This document shows, one piece after another, positions 20,959 through 32,300 of a stretch of DNA of 64,000 bases (positions within the stretch are counted from its first letter, which is position 1; the number at the start of each line of letters is the position of its first letter). Both the position numbers and the translations under genes were made by a program. The stretch comes from Lineus longissimus (taxonomy: Eukaryota > Nemertea > Pilidiophora > Heteronemertea > Lineidae). The stretch covers positions 8,992,349-9,056,348 of the forward strand of contig NC_088318.1 in the NCBI RefSeq assembly GCF_910592395.1, written 5' to 3'. The notes beneath the pieces are model-generated. The model saw only the letters and a list, made by a program, of their open reading frames with translations. It was not told the origin of the DNA and ran no database searches.

Positions 20959-22228
20959 TGAAACGGCCAGGGGCCATTGTGCTCACCGTATAGATATTTG
21001 GTGCTTTGTAATTCATCCAGATTAAGAAACATTGTACATGTATAGTATATAGGTCAAACCAAAGTCGGTATGACATGTGATGTATCGTTGCTTGGAGTAA
21101 GTACCATAAGAATATCATCAAAAACAAGTCAATAATAAACGAGATATTGCACTTTTTACCTATTTTAGTTTTGGCCTCCTGGTGGCCGAGTTGAGTACCA
21201 GATCAGATCGAAATTCGGTGTCCGAGGTTACATGACGTAGGGAGTCATGTGTATCAAATTTCAAGTTCAAAGCTTTAGTGGTTAAGAAACGTGCCATAGT
21301 TACAATCAAACGACAAATTTACGCCATTTGACCTCTGTGACCTTGAAAACCAGGTCAGATCAAAAACTCATATGATATGTGATGTATCCTTGCTAGGAGA
21401 ACCTACCATAAAAATGTTATTGAAAACGAATCACTAAAAATAAGCAAGATATTGCACTTCTTACTTTTTCCATTATGGCCCCCTGGTGGCCGAATAAAGA
21501 ATCAGATCGAGCCAAAATTTGGCATCAGAGGTTATCTGATGTAGGGGGTTATATGCACCAAGTTTCAAGTTCATAGCTTTACTGGTTAAGAAACGTGCCA
21601 TAGTTTACACTCTAACGGCCAATTTATGCCATATGACCTCTGTGACCTTGAAAAGTAGGTCAAATTGAAAACCCGTAAGATATGTGATGTATTCTTCCTA
21701 AGGGTACCTACCATAAAAATTTTATCGAAAACAAGTCACTTATAAGCGAGATATCACACTTTTTAGATTTCCACTTTTGGCCCCCTGGTGGCAAAGTTGA
21801 GAATCAGATCAAACTGAAATTCAGCACCAGGGGCTATGTGATATAGGGGGTTATATGTACCAAGTTTCAAGTTCATAGCTTTAGTGGTTAAGAAACGCGC
21901 CATAGTTTACACTCTAACGGCCAATTTACGCCATATGACCTCTGTGACCTTGAAAAGTAGGTCAAATTAAAAACCCGTATGATATAAGATGTATATTTGC
22001 TATGAGTACCTACAACAAAAGTTTCATCGAAAACAAGTCACTAATAAGCGAGATATCACACTTTTTAGATATCCACATTTGGCCCCCTGGTGGCCAAGTA
22101 GAGAATCAGATCGGAGAGAAATTTAGTGTCACGGGTCATCTGACCTAGGGGGTCATGTGTACAAAGTTTTAAGTTCATAGGCCTAGCGGTTAAGAAACGT
22201 GCCACTGTTTTTGAACTAGGATACGACG

Positions 22229-22326
<98 letters not shown>

Positions 22327-22386
22327 ACGACGACGGACGACGGACACTGCGGTATTGTATAGACTCCCCTACGGTGAGCCAAAAAG
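20959..22386 (+). mobile_element. Family-1 tandem-repeat element, copy D
   Basis: Complete: head TGAAACGGCCAGGGGCC, units with GGTGGCC near 21,176, 21,479, 21,780 and 22,081 (period about 301), tail TACGGTGAGCCAAAAAG. Its (ACG)n run is expanded to about 120 bases (22,227-22,345). It starts 6 bases from exon 11 of the KDZ-like gene. Confidence 0.85.
22227..22345. repeat. (ACG)n microsatellite inside copy D
   Basis: About 35-40 ACG units; produces poly-Arg and poly-Val ORFs that are not genes. Confidence 0.95.
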
Positions 22387-22669
22387 GAAAAGCCAATAAG
22401 AACAAAAAAATAAAAATATTTCTATATTATGGAAGACAATATGCAGAGGCCATTTCACTCAAAAAGACGATTATTAAAGGACCTCTTGATAACTCAGTTT
22501 ATCGATGGCACTGCAACACTTTTCATTAATGCAAACCAGTATTTTCCAAAAAAACTGAAACTTCTGTGTGCCTCCGATCCAAGGCTGTACTTTGAAGGTC
22601 TGTCAGCAGTGTAGTAGGAAATCAAATACCAAACAAGCAACAGAGCATATTTCCATGTCTACACTTAAA

Positions 22670-22780
22670 GATCTCAACATAGCAAGGTCGCATTGCTCGT
22701 GAAAGATAGCTGTTGGCCTGTTCTGCCTCTTCTCCCGCTTGTGCCCCCGAACCTTTTTGCCACCTTCCACCCCAAATTAC
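22670..22780 (-). CDS. KDZ-like gene, exon 10 (GEE.EQ.NSYLSR)
   Basis: Acceptor CTCATCTTCAG. Reads VIWGGRWQKGSGAQAGEEAE then QANSYLSR. G-GEE-x-EQ-x-NSYLSR is a signature of KDZ transposases (the Glu is a likely active-site acid). After SYLSR the frame degrades and I cannot place the donor, so the lower boundary is approximate. Confidence 0.7.
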
Positions 22781-23135
22781 CTGAAGATGAGAGCTCAGTA
22801 TACTTTGGCGACCAAAATGGGAGTTTATGAATACAATATCTATAAAATCTTTTATCAACATGAAATTGTTGAATTTCCACGTCATGTTCTAGTGTTAAAG
22901 CTTTGAAAGTTCAAATCACCATGACCTAATGACTGGTTTCAGATTTTGGTTTCAGATTTTGGTTTCATGATCAGAACACAGAAAATTCAAATTACAATTG
23001 CATTCACATTATTGAGCCTAAGAATCAATTTAGAAAACATGTTTGGCATCTTAGCTTCAGAAACCAAGATGTTAACTTGAGTTTGTGGTTTATGCCAAAG
23101 TGCTTTATTGTGGACAAGAGAAATGAAGAAAATAC

Positions 23136-23491
23136 CTGGCATGTCCAGTCATGAGCTGTAGCGTGGAAGACACTCAAAAAAGGCTTTGTATAACGAACAA
23201 GTGCTGAGTGATCACCTGCAAGACTTGGGAGGATCCTTTCCAGGTAAGGCCAATATTTGCAAATGATATCCTGGCATACAAAGTCCACATTCGTCATATC
23301 ATCAAGCAGCTTGTGGAGAAACATTGGGTAGGCGTATGTATATCTCTCCTTGAAACATGTTGAGAGACTTCAACAGGTGAGCATGTCTGCAAACGGTAAT
23401 TTCCAGCCAGCCCAGTTTCCACTAAAGCTCTGTGCTGCTTGCTCTGGCTTCTGGCAGCCTTCCAATGCGTCTCTCCACACATGCTTGTACC
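23136..23491 (-). CDS. KDZ-like gene, exon 9 (transposase core)
   Basis: Acceptor CACTTTCCAG, donor CAG|GTATTT. Contains, in three frames, MCGETHWKAAR...ETGLAG, then CRHAHLLKSLNMFQGE, then YTYAYPMFLHKLLDD...CKYWPYLERILPSL...KPFLSVFHATAHDWTCQ. The order and spacing are those of the KDZ catalytic core. Two one-base shifts break it. Entry from exon 8 (NIGEQ|GTSMCG) and exit to exon 10 (CQ|VIWGGR) are in phase. Confidence 0.8.
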
Positions 23492-24015
23492 CTGGAAAGT
23501 GTCCAAGAAAAGATTTAATCAAAGCACTAAGACACAGGTGCAAGGGACAGTGGTGTATTTCCCAATGTTGCTGCTATTATGTTGTCTGAACTGGTCTTAA
23601 GGTTATCCCTTCCTTCAATGGCTGGGAATTGTTTTCTTAGTTTTTCACTCCACATGGCTAGTTCTTGGTCGTGTGCTGTCCAATTATGTCAAAATTAGAA
23701 TTCTATATATTTTAAAGTACCAAGTTATACATAAAATTTAAGACAACCAAAGATGGTGCTATTTGTGCTGGCCTCACCAAGTTCCAGCAACAGCAGCAAA
23801 ATCGTGATTGGGTTTTGAAGCACTTCAGGAATTATACATTGATGTGAACCCATTGATGTGAAGTGAGAATGTCATAGATAAGCCCATAGTCATTATAACT
23901 GCTTGTTTGTTGTTAACGGCCAACTACATGTACATGCTGCGTTCACCACATTTCTCCTGTAGACCGAAAATACACATTATGCATGGATATTGAAAAAGCA
24001 GTAAGATATGTTTAC

Positions 24016-24109
24016 CTGTTCTCCAATGTTCTTCACTTCCTTCACAAATTCATCGACCTCCTTGTCTTTCACAATAAATATATCACCAAAATGATTTTCT
24101 GTTGATGTT
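24016..24109 (-). CDS. KDZ-like gene, exon 8
   Basis: Acceptor ATTATTTTTCAG, donor CAG|GTAAAC. Reads TSTENHFGDIFIVKDKEVDE then FVKEVKNIGEQ. Both neighbours join in phase (2 in, 0 out). Confidence 0.75.
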
Positions 24110-24636
24110 CTGAAAAATAATCCATGATTGATATACAAGTGCAGGTGGTTAATAATATATTATAAATGATATTCAAGTCCGAGACTGACGCAATCTATGA
24201 AAGTGCAAAAACCAAATCCCAGGTGGCTTTTTTACATTATCAGTCGACGTCCAGCATGTCTCTCAACACTGAAATGATGTAAGCAAAGTCAGAGAGGGCT
24301 GCAAGTTGCGCAAATGTTATTCCTCCTGGTGAAACTAGTTCTTACTGATCTGCGCTAAGCGATTAGTCACAGGTGATTTCTGAGAGGAACCACTTCAACA
24401 AAATTGTCATTTGACTGTATTGATTGATCAGTCAGAGAAAAGTGGTTGCAATGTTATCAAAATCGATTTAAATGTTGAGTTACTACTCTGCAAGACAAAT
24501 TTCAGTTGTAATTTTTCCAATATTGTGTTTGAATTGCACACCATTGGTGTGGGAGAACCTCCCTCCTACGTTATTTCCCCACTTGTACTATCATATAGAC
24601 AATATTTGGAACAAATTCATTGTCAGTTTCACTCAC

Positions 24637-24815
24637 TGGTTCTGTCCTTTAAATCGATACAATTTCTTATTTCCATCGAGGTGTACTGCATGTATCCCAT
24701 TGGAACAAGCTGGACAGTCCATCAATTCAGCACCAGACATAGTTTCCAATGCAAATTGGCAATACTGCCACTCATTGGAGGCTGTCTTGAATGGCTGCGG
24801 TGAAATTGTTTGCAG
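24637..24815 (-). CDS. KDZ-like gene, exon 7 (CPAC motif)
   Basis: Acceptor TTTCTGATTTCAG, donor CCA|GTGAGTG. Reads LQTISPQPFKTASNEWQYC, then MDCPACSNGIHAVHLDGNKK and LYRFK. The CPAC...HAVHLDGN...LYR string is one of the clearest KDZ hallmarks (the Asp of LDGN is a candidate catalytic Asp). It leaves in phase 2, which matches exon 8 exactly; entry from exon 6 is off by one base. Confidence 0.8.
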
Positions 24816-25207
24816 CTGAAATCAGAAAAGCATGCAAATTGAAAAAATCCTTTTTGGCCATGTGACTTGATTGCTATCCCATAAAATCTGTGCAGACTTT
24901 CGGAAAAAGGTAGTCCATGTGTGCTGGCCCGAAGAGAGATCGATATGAATGACTCAATACTAGTCAGGTACAATACCTCTACAAGTATTGCCATGAAGTC
25001 ATAGCATCAGTGCATTGTCTTTGACATCAGCACACTCCAGCGAAGCTGAAAAGTTTGCCAAAACTGAGGCTTCACCCTCGCGGTTTTGGTGAGACAACCG
25101 ATACCTCCAGTTTGGTATCAACTCCTTAAACCACATTCATTGACATTGCAGTGTACAATTGATCCATAAATTGGTACATGCCAGCAGAACAAAGATTCAA
25201 CACTCAC

Positions 25208-25364
25208 ATTCCTTGTATTCTAGAAAACTGCTCCAATGCTGCCAAAAATGAGCTTCTGGAGAGGGAAGGGCTCTCCATCTTCAGATAATGGTACCATCTC
25301 AGGACATCACCCTCAAATATGTACATTCCAGCAATGTTGAGAGCAGTACCGGTATTCCATAGGG
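25208..25364 (-). CDS. KDZ-like gene, exon 6
   Basis: Acceptor TTTTGCTACAG, donor AAT|GTGAGTG. Joined to exon 5 it reads ALWNTGTALNIAGMYIFEG, then DVLRWYHYLKMESPSLSRSS and FLAALEQFS, a helical segment with the spacing seen before the second Cys motif of KDZ proteins. Confidence 0.65.
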
Positions 25365-26417
25365 CTGTAGCAAAACTAAAATGAAGCCGAAAGAAACGCA
25401 AAATTTACGTTTGAGGGGTGGGGGTCAGGGGGGTCATTATTTTTTTCCCAAATAAAGCCTCAACAAACCCCCCCCCAAAAAACGAAATTTTTTTTACCAG
25501 CCTGGGTATATATTTAAGACCCTTCCTGAAGCATTTTTTGGCCTTCAAAATGCGAAAATCTGCTCCTAAATGCCTGGTAGTCTCCTACTTTTCCTGAGCA
25601 GCAGGTTACTACCAGAACTTTCAAACCCCCTGTTTAACCACTTGCCCTCAAGCAGATTAGGATCCCACCTTGAAGTTTGTCAAAAAGTGCCAAACGTCAA
25701 AAGGTGCAACACAAAGCAATGGAAAGTGAAGACAAAAATCATTATATTTTAGTTTCTGAGGGGGGAGGGGGTTGGAGGAGAAACTAAAATATTTTGTTTC
25801 TATTGGCTTCACTTAATTTTGCTACAGCCCCTCAGCCATTTTTTATTGACCAGGTTAATAACTTGCAATTATGCTGCACTGGTGACATAATCTTGTACAT
25901 GTATGGCATTACTTGTAATGTTAAAAATTTAACCTGAAGAAATACTTGGAGATCCTGGCCATAGATCATTGACAACAAGAATGGATACTGAAATCTTGCT
26001 CTCTACACCAACATGAAGTGCAGAAGAACTTTGGTATGTACATGTTTGAACGTCCATGGAATACAGAGAAATTTTGGAATTGCCAGAAAAATAAAATGAC
26101 ATTGATTGAACAGAGCGCAAAAAAAGGGCACGAAATTGCCATCAACCAGAAATAATAGTGATTTCCGTACATGATATAGCAATGTTTTTTCCGCATTTCA
26201 TTTTTCAAAATTAATAATATTCTATGACACTTTTACATCCCATTTCTTTGCATAATTCAACAAAAAACATCTGGCTTTCAAAAACGTACAATATATCTTG
26301 TGATCATATCATTCACAGCATTTTGGCATTGGTCAAGTTTCTGCACCAATTATACCCACAATCATACAAGAAGGGCTATAATATCAGAAATCATAGTCAA
26401 GATACTAATACAAGTAC
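25365..26417 (-). other. Intron between exons 5 and 6
   Basis: No complete element seen. Contains purine- and pyrimidine-rich low-complexity DNA at 25,410-25,500 and 25,756-25,780. Part of it repeats the pre-exon string TTTTGCTACAGCCCC at about 25,817. Confidence 0.45.
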
Positions 26418-26519
26418 CTTTCGTGGTAACGTATGCACATGAGTAGTGGCTTTCTTTACGAAAAGAGGTACCATCACAATGTAGACATATACAAGGACTC
26501 CGGACATCCACATAACAAT
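26418..26519 (-). CDS. KDZ-like gene, exon 5 (Cys-rich)
   Basis: Acceptor TTTCAATTACAG, donor AAAG|GTACTT. Reads CYVDVRSPCICLHCDGTS then HYSCAYVTTKG, with paired Cys and His that would complete the zinc-binding region begun in exon 4. The join from exon 4 is off by one base; the join to exon 6 fits phase 1. Confidence 0.65.
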
Positions 26520-26863
26520 CTGTAATTGAAATATTTGCTAAGTCAGTACTGCCAAGAACAACCAATAATACTGGCACAATTTTGTGTGTGTAAACAAAAT
26601 AAATGATGATCAAATTTTACAGGCTGAGATATTTCTCCAAGCTACCAACTCGGTTCATGCATGAAGTGAGATATCACCAGTTTTGATATTGAACATTTGC
26701 TCAGTCAGACTGCACTAAAGCCTAAAGGGAAGAATGTACCACTGTAGCCAACATAAACAAACCCTGGTACAAGCAGTCTGACAGACTTTCACCTAGATAC
26801 AATAATTTCGGAGAGTTTACAGCAACTGGATTGTGTCAATAGGTGAGGTTATGCAAATAGAAA
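26520..26863 (-). other. Intron 4 stretch
   Basis: 344 bases between exon 5 and family-1 copy E; nothing recognised. Confidence 0.4.
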
Positions 26864-28316
26864 TGAAACGGCCAGGGGCCATTGTGCTCACCGTATAGAT
26901 ATTTGGTGCTTTGGAATTCATCCAGGTTAAGAAACATTGTACATGTATAGTATATAGGTCTAACCAAAGTCAGTATGACATGTGATGTATCGTTGCTTGG
27001 AGTAAGTACCATAAGAATATCATCAAAAACAAGTCACTTATAAACGAGATATTGCACTTTTTACCTATTTTAGTTTTGGCCTCCTGGTGGCCAAGTTGAG
27101 TACCAGATCAGATCGAAATTCGGTGTCCGAGGTTACATGACGTAGGGAGTCATGTGTACCAAATTTCAAGTTCATAGCTTTAGTGGTTAAGAAACGTGCC
27201 ATAGTTACAATCAAACGACCAATTTACGCCATTTGACCTCTGTGACCTTGAACAGCAGGTCAAATCAAAAACTCATACGATATGTGATGTAACCTTGCTA
27301 GGAGAACCTACCATAAAAATGTTATTGAAAACGAATCACTTATAAGCGAGATATCACACTTTCTAGGTTTTCACTTTTGGCCCCCTGGTGGCCAAGTCGA
27401 GAATCAGACCTGACTGAAATCAGGGTCAGAGGTCAGCTGACCTATTGGGTCCTTTGTACAAGTCTCAAGTTCATGGCCTTAGGGGTTAACAAATGTTCCA
27501 CAGTTACGCTCAAATGGTCAATTTACGCCATTTGACCTCTGTGACCTTGACAAGTACGTCAGATCAAAAACCCGTATCATATGTGATGTATCCTTGATAA
27601 GAGTATCTACCATAAAATTTTTACCAAAAGCTAATCAGTAATAAGCGAGATATGGCACTATTCAAATTTTTGGTTTTGGCCCCCTGGTGGCCAAGTTAAG
27701 AATCAGACCGGACCGAAAATCAATGTCACAGGTCATCTGACCTAGGGGGTCATGTGTACTAAGTTTAAAGTTCATAGCTTTAGTGGTTAAGAAACGTGCC
27801 ATATTTACACACAAACGGCCAATTCACACCATTTGACGACTGTGACCTTGAAAAGTATGCCACATCGACCTGATTTTTTGTCAACATGTAGAACTACGTA
27901 ACAGGTGTCTACATACCTAATTTGAAGACTGTACAACAAATAAAGACAAAACGTGCCACTATCAGTGAAATTTGGGAGTTTGACCTGTGTGATCTTGACA
28001 AGTAGGTCAAATCAAAAACCCGTATGATATGTGATGTATCCATGCTAGGGGTTTCCACCATAACAATTTTTAGCAAAAACAAATCAGTAATAAACGATTT
28101 ATCGCACTTTTTAAGTTTTTGGTTTTAGCCCTTTGGTGGCCAGGTGAAGAATCAGACCGGACCGAAATTCGCTGCAAGAGGTCATGTGACCTTGGTCATA
28201 ATGTGTACAAAGTTTCAAGTTCATAGCACAAGCTGTTAAGAAACGTGCCACACAGGTTACGGACGACGACGGACGCAGGGCTATTGTATAGACTCCCCTG
28301 ACGGTGAGTCAAAAAG
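26864..28316 (+). mobile_element. Family-1 tandem-repeat element, copy E
   Basis: Complete: head TGAAACGGCCAGGGGCC, units with GGTGGCC near 27,080, 27,380, 27,679 and 28,132, very short ACG run, tail GACGGTGAGTCAAAAAG. Closest to copy B. Confidence 0.82.
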
Positions 28317-28319
28317 TCA

Positions 28320-28596
28320 CCCTCAAATAATATAACATATCATATCATTGCCGGCGCCGTAACCCTATGGGATTTTAGCCAGAGGTATGTGGGATCTTTT
28401 ACTTGCCCTGGCATAGACACTCAGATACAAGGGACAACAGCTTTAAGTCTCATCCGACAAACCCTCGAGTAGTTCATGAGTTGTAAATGTGTGTTGTAAA
28501 GAGCCAGGAATTTTAGTGGTTCCTTGAAAGCCACGACAGTTCATCCGGGCCCTAATTTGGGTAGCCAGCAGTGTTAACCACTAGGCTATGAGGCCC
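28320..28596 (-). mobile_element. tRNA-derived SINE
   Basis: On the minus strand it starts GGGCCTCATAGCCTAGTGG, with a good pol III A box (TAGCCTAGTGG) and a weak B-box region about 40 bases on. The 3' part has TGCCAGGGCAAGTAAAAGAT, a motif I associate with SINEs of molluscs and other invertebrates. Ends in a TATGATATG-rich tail. It lies 33 bases downstream of exon 4 of the KDZ-like gene. Confidence 0.7.
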
Positions 28597-28628
28597 ATGA
28601 TAAACTCTGAAACAAAAGTGCCACTAAC

Positions 28629-28849
28629 CTAATTAGTGCACCAGCATCACATTTGGAGCAAAGCATCTCACTTGAAAAACAGTCCCCTCGTTTGGTCAGA
28701 ATAGCTGCAAGGAGGACTGGCCTCAAACTTGACCAATCTCCCTCAGCACGTTTAGCGTTCAGCGCGAGGCACATACTTTGACTTCGGCTCAGGAGAAATC
28801 AATCCAAGAGTTTTCACTTCTTCGGGGAGTTTCAGAAGTTTTTCCATTT
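28629..28849 (-). CDS. KDZ-like gene, exon 4 (start of Cys-rich region)
   Basis: Acceptor CTACTTTTTCAG, donor AG|GTTAGT. First part reads MEKLLKLPEEVKTLGL to YVPRAER, then a one-base shift is needed to continue as GDWSSLRPVLLAAILTK and LCSKCDAGALIR. The W..LR..LL.A.L....CS.CD pattern is what KDZ proteins show at the start of their CxC zinc-binding region. The shift is a frameshift mutation or a sequence error. Confidence 0.7.
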
Positions 28850-29121
28850 CTGAAAAAGTAGGAGCAAAGTGACAAAAACTTATGAATAATCAGTTTTTTT
28901 TCAAATTTGCATTTTGATTCGTTGAATGAAGAACGAGGAATCGTGAATCATTTTATGATGCAAAGCAATGGTTTTCTTAAAAGGAATTTAGAGAGCAGAC
29001 CTAACTCTTGTCTCACTTCTTCTATCAGATTGTTCAATGCAACTCTGACAAAAAAACCATGTTACAAAATTGCCCTAGTTGAAAAACGCAACCAATAGAA
29101 AAATTTAGAGTTGATACATAC

Positions 29122-29220
29122 CACTTTTTTCTGGTTGGCGTCGATCAGGCATAGCAGGCTCCTCCAAAACACATACATCACTAGGACCCTGCTGAACAAT
29201 TGGAACTCCCGAAAAATGGT
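29122..29220 (-). CDS. KDZ-like gene, exon 3
   Basis: Acceptor TTTTATTCCAG, donor GTATGT. Codes for HFSGVPIVQQGPSDVC and onward to PDRRQPEKS, a flexible N-terminal region. Enters in phase 1 and leaves in phase 1; both joins fit. The head of family-1 copy F starts only about 11 bases upstream of this exon. Confidence 0.7.
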
Positions 29221-29231
29221 CTGGAATAAAA

Positions 29232-29726
29232 TGAAACGGCCAGGGGCCATTGTGCTCATCGTATAGATATTTGGTGCTTTGGAATTCATCCAGGTTAAGA
29301 AACATTGTACATGTATAGTATATAGGTCAAACCAAAGTCGGTATGACATGTGATGTATCGTTGCTTGGAGTAAGTACCATAAGAATATCATCACAAACAA
29401 GTCACTAATAAACGAGATATTGCACTTTTTACCTATTATAGTTTTGGCCTCCTGGTGGCCAAGTTGAGTACCAGATCAGATCGAAATTCAGTGTCCGAGG
29501 TTACATGACGTAGGGAGTCATTGATGTAGGGATTCATGTGTACCAAATTTCAAGTTCATAGCTTTAGTGGTTAAGAAATGTGCAATAGTTACACTCAAAC
29601 GACCAATTTACGCCATTTGACCTCTGTGACCTTGAAAAGCAGGTCAAATAAAAAACTCATATGATATGTGATGTATCCTTGCTAGGAGAACCTACCATAA
29701 AAATGTTTTTGAAAACGAATCACTAA
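29232..29726 (+). mobile_element. Family-1 element copy F, 5' part
   Basis: Head TGAAACGGCCAGGGGCC to GAAAACGAATCACTAA. A GACGTAGGGAGTCATTGATG stretch is duplicated in this copy. Cut by the 7-kb insertion; resumes at 36,714. Confidence 0.8.
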
Positions 29727-29737
29727 CTAGAAATGTG

Positions 29738-29759
29738 AAATTTGCTTTACAGCAAATTT
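29738..29759. repeat. 5' terminal hairpin of family-3 element
   Basis: AAATTTGC, 6-base loop, GCAAATTT. Confidence 0.85.
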
Positions 29760-30343
29760 GATGTCCAGCATGATGAGGACGTAATGTGGAAGATATGAAC
29801 GCTAAACCAATTCTCGGAAAACCCAGACGGTGCAGACTGCATGCTGGTTGACAACAGTAGCGTTACTCATAAACCGCGCAGTCCTTTTTTATCAGCCTTT
29901 AGAGCAGTGCTCCAGTTTTGAAAGTATCCACGGCTGGACTTCAATCCGCCTTTCACACTCTTCCACTTCCACTTGAACAACGATTTCGGTGAAAGTCGGG
30001 AGAAAAACTCACCGTTCTATCAGCTGATCAGGAACCACACTCCTGACATGCACGGCAGTGTAAGGAGAAAGTGCAACAACGGGATTCCCCCCTCTGCCGC
30101 TTATGCACAAATAATGCGGTCTGGCAATCACTACTGATCAAGCCCCAAGCAAACGAAACAAGTAAACAACATTCTGACAATACAACACGTACAATCAATT
30201 TATTTCACCAATATGATGCTCTTATCTAACACAAGAATACAAAACTGGCTGGATTGATATCGTTTCACGCGTGGAGAAATAGTGGCAGCGGGGTGAGCAT
30301 AATTAGTTCAAAAGCAGAAACGGCATTGGTACCTATACAGAGG

Positions 30344-30418
30344 GGATCTGCACATACCCAAAGTGTCTCCAGGCTTGTGTATGATCTTCACATTTAAGTG
30401 TTGGGGTGTGAAAATGTA
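30344..30418 (-). repeat. Ngaro split repeat B2
   Basis: Identical to B1; it marks the 3' end of the element. Confidence 0.93.
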
Positions 30419-30573
30419 ATGGCGCGAAGATACATACACGGCTCTAAAGCAATCCGGATACTAGGGCGGGGAGGGAGGGGAAAGCCAATCCACTGCAGTG
30501 GCTCCAGAGCCTGCCATCGTACACAGGGTTTACATTAACCTGTACACGCCAAACTGTCTTCCTTCTGGGTGTC

Positions 30574-30630
30574 CATGCGAGACGAAATACAGTTCGCTCA
30601 ATCACCGCCAGGATACACTTTGGATCTGCA
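30574..30630 (-). repeat. Ngaro split repeat A2
   Basis: Identical to A1. Confidence 0.93.
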
Positions 30631-30696
30631 CATACCCAAAGTGTCTCCAGGCTTGTGTATGATCTTCACATTTAAGTGTTGGGGTGTGAAAATGTA
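30622..30696 (-). repeat. Ngaro split repeat B1
   Basis: 75 bp identical to B2 (30,344-30,418), overlapping A2 by 9 bases. Confidence 0.93.
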
Positions 30697-31044
30697 CAGG
30701 CGCGCACGCCCGGGCTCTCAACCATCCCGGAGAAACATGCCCTACTTCATAACTCCTTTCCCAATACTTAAACAAAATTAACTAATTAATCCGCCATAAT
30801 TAATTATTAATTAGGGACTAATTAGTCCGGAATTCGAAAATAAGGTAACGAGAAATTGTAACTTAAATTCTAACATTGCTTTATTATAAGAACTCAACAC
30901 TGTATTTTAAATTCCACAGAAGATTACACGGTATGGTTTTAGTATGATGATGCATGTAGCGAAAAGGCGAGGTCACACTCTAACCAACACAATCATGCAA
31001 TAATTACAATACGAAAATGCATAAAAATATACATCGAAATCTGC

Positions 31045-32199
31045 TCAAGGGAACGCTGCTGGGAAATTATCAACATCGCCAAACTTACTGTAAAGTGTTT
31101 TAACCGCTTCTGGCCGACGAGAACTGTCAGCCAGGGCTTCGGACACATTAGCCGCTTTTACCAAAATATCTGACCGACTGTAGTACTCTGCTGATGCCTC
31201 TGTGAACCAACCAACATGAGACATTACTTCCGCCGGGCTTGAAGCTGCCCCCGACAGAAGCAAAGTAATGGAGCAGCCGGCTCTTAAGCCGTGAGGGGTC
31301 TCACCCTGGTTGATCCCCAATGTATTTAGATAAATCTTTAATCTATCGTAAATTGCACTGTACGAAATAGGCGCATCCAACACTACACCGGCTTCTGAGA
31401 CTGGACGGAATAAATATCCGACCGTAAGATCCACCCCCCAGGTTTGTGCCTTGGAGATATACTGCTGAACTCCCTTTACCGGGCAAATAAGATGATTTGG
31501 ACATTCTTTAACAATGAAGGTATTCACTTTGTTTACCGAAAACGATTTCCCATGGGAATGAGAGATTACAAGACCTGATCCATCGGGTAAGCGTTTAACT
31601 TCCTGTGTTTTTAAAATTCCCAAATCACTCGCCCTATCCCCGGCAAAGAACTGCATCTTGAGAAAAGCTTGGTCTCTGGACAAAACGAATTGCTCCCTAA
31701 GGGATAGATCTGGTCTTTTAATCTGGTTATCGATATATTTTGAAATAGCTTGAAGCTTATCCATGAACAAGGGTTTTGCCTGCTTGGCATCTACGTGCGA
31801 GAAACCTTGCTCTCGTTTGACACACTTCAAATACGATTTCACAGGAGGTGAATCAGCCGGATTCCCAACCCCGGAGAAAATATCCCACGTGCTGCCCCTG
31901 TCGGTTTCTTCAGAAATAATGGATTTCAGGGACCGGACTAATCCTTCTAACGTACCGAAGGCAAGACGGGTAGGACACCCACAGTGGAATTTACCATGAT
32001 GCCCGAGGAATATACAGGAAGCATTATGGATCTGTGTCCTACCGGCTTTGTCTTTCCATACTAAAAATCGTGTTAGATCTTTTGGAGAAACCCGTTCCAG
32101 GGTTGGCCTCTTAGGCAGTTGTGCCAAAAATTGCAACAGCTCGTTTTTTAGGGATTGCCTTTTCTTCATAAGGGGGGTTGCGGAAGCCGCCTTATCCAC
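31045..32199 (-). CDS. Ngaro tyrosine recombinase
   Basis: 384 codons, open from MDKAASATPLMKKRQSLKNE to the stop at 31,045. Tyrosine recombinase residues: Arg in FFAGDRASDLG (near 31,634), HGLRAG (31,282-31,293), HVGW (31,207-31,218) and the nucleophile in YYSR (31,174-31,185), i.e. R...HxxR...H...Y. It would integrate the circular DNA copy, using the split repeats, without staggered target duplication. Replaces the integrase of LTR elements. This is the only gene of the element without a break; function still depends on the other two. Confidence 0.93.
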   Translation of the reverse strand: MDKAASATPLMKKRQSLKNELLQFLAQLPKRPTLERVSPKDLTRFLVWKDKAGRTQIHNASCIFLGHHGKFHCGCPTRLAFGTLEGLVRSLKSIISEETDRGSTWDIFSGVGNPADSPPVKSYLKCVKREQGFSHVDAKQAKPLFMDKLQAISKYIDNQIKRPDLSLREQFVLSRDQAFLKMQFFAGDRASDLGILKTQEVKRLPDGSGLVISHSHGKSFSVNKVNTFIVKECPNHLICPVKGVQQYISKAQTWGVDLTVGYLFRPVSEAGVVLDAPISYSAIYDRLKIYLNTLGINQGETPHGLRAGCSITLLLSGAASSPAEVMSHVGWFTEASAEYYSRSDILVKAANVSEALADSSRRPEAVKTLYSKFGDVDNFPAAFP

Positions 32200-32300
32200 T
32201 CCTGGAGCCGCTTGTCAATTGCCCCCATGTCAACGCTGATTTTCTGAAATAATCAAGATTAAAGCGTCATCCACAGAGTATATTCGAAGGATATCGCACA

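Noticed and set aside
22065-22405. Poly-Arg and poly-Val ORFs
   Set aside because: Frames of the (ACG)n run in family-1 copy D.
23520-23690. Open minus-strand stretch HDQELAMWSEKLRKQFPAIE
   Set aside because: Lies between exons 8 and 9, which join in phase without it; the only acceptor puts it in a stopped frame.
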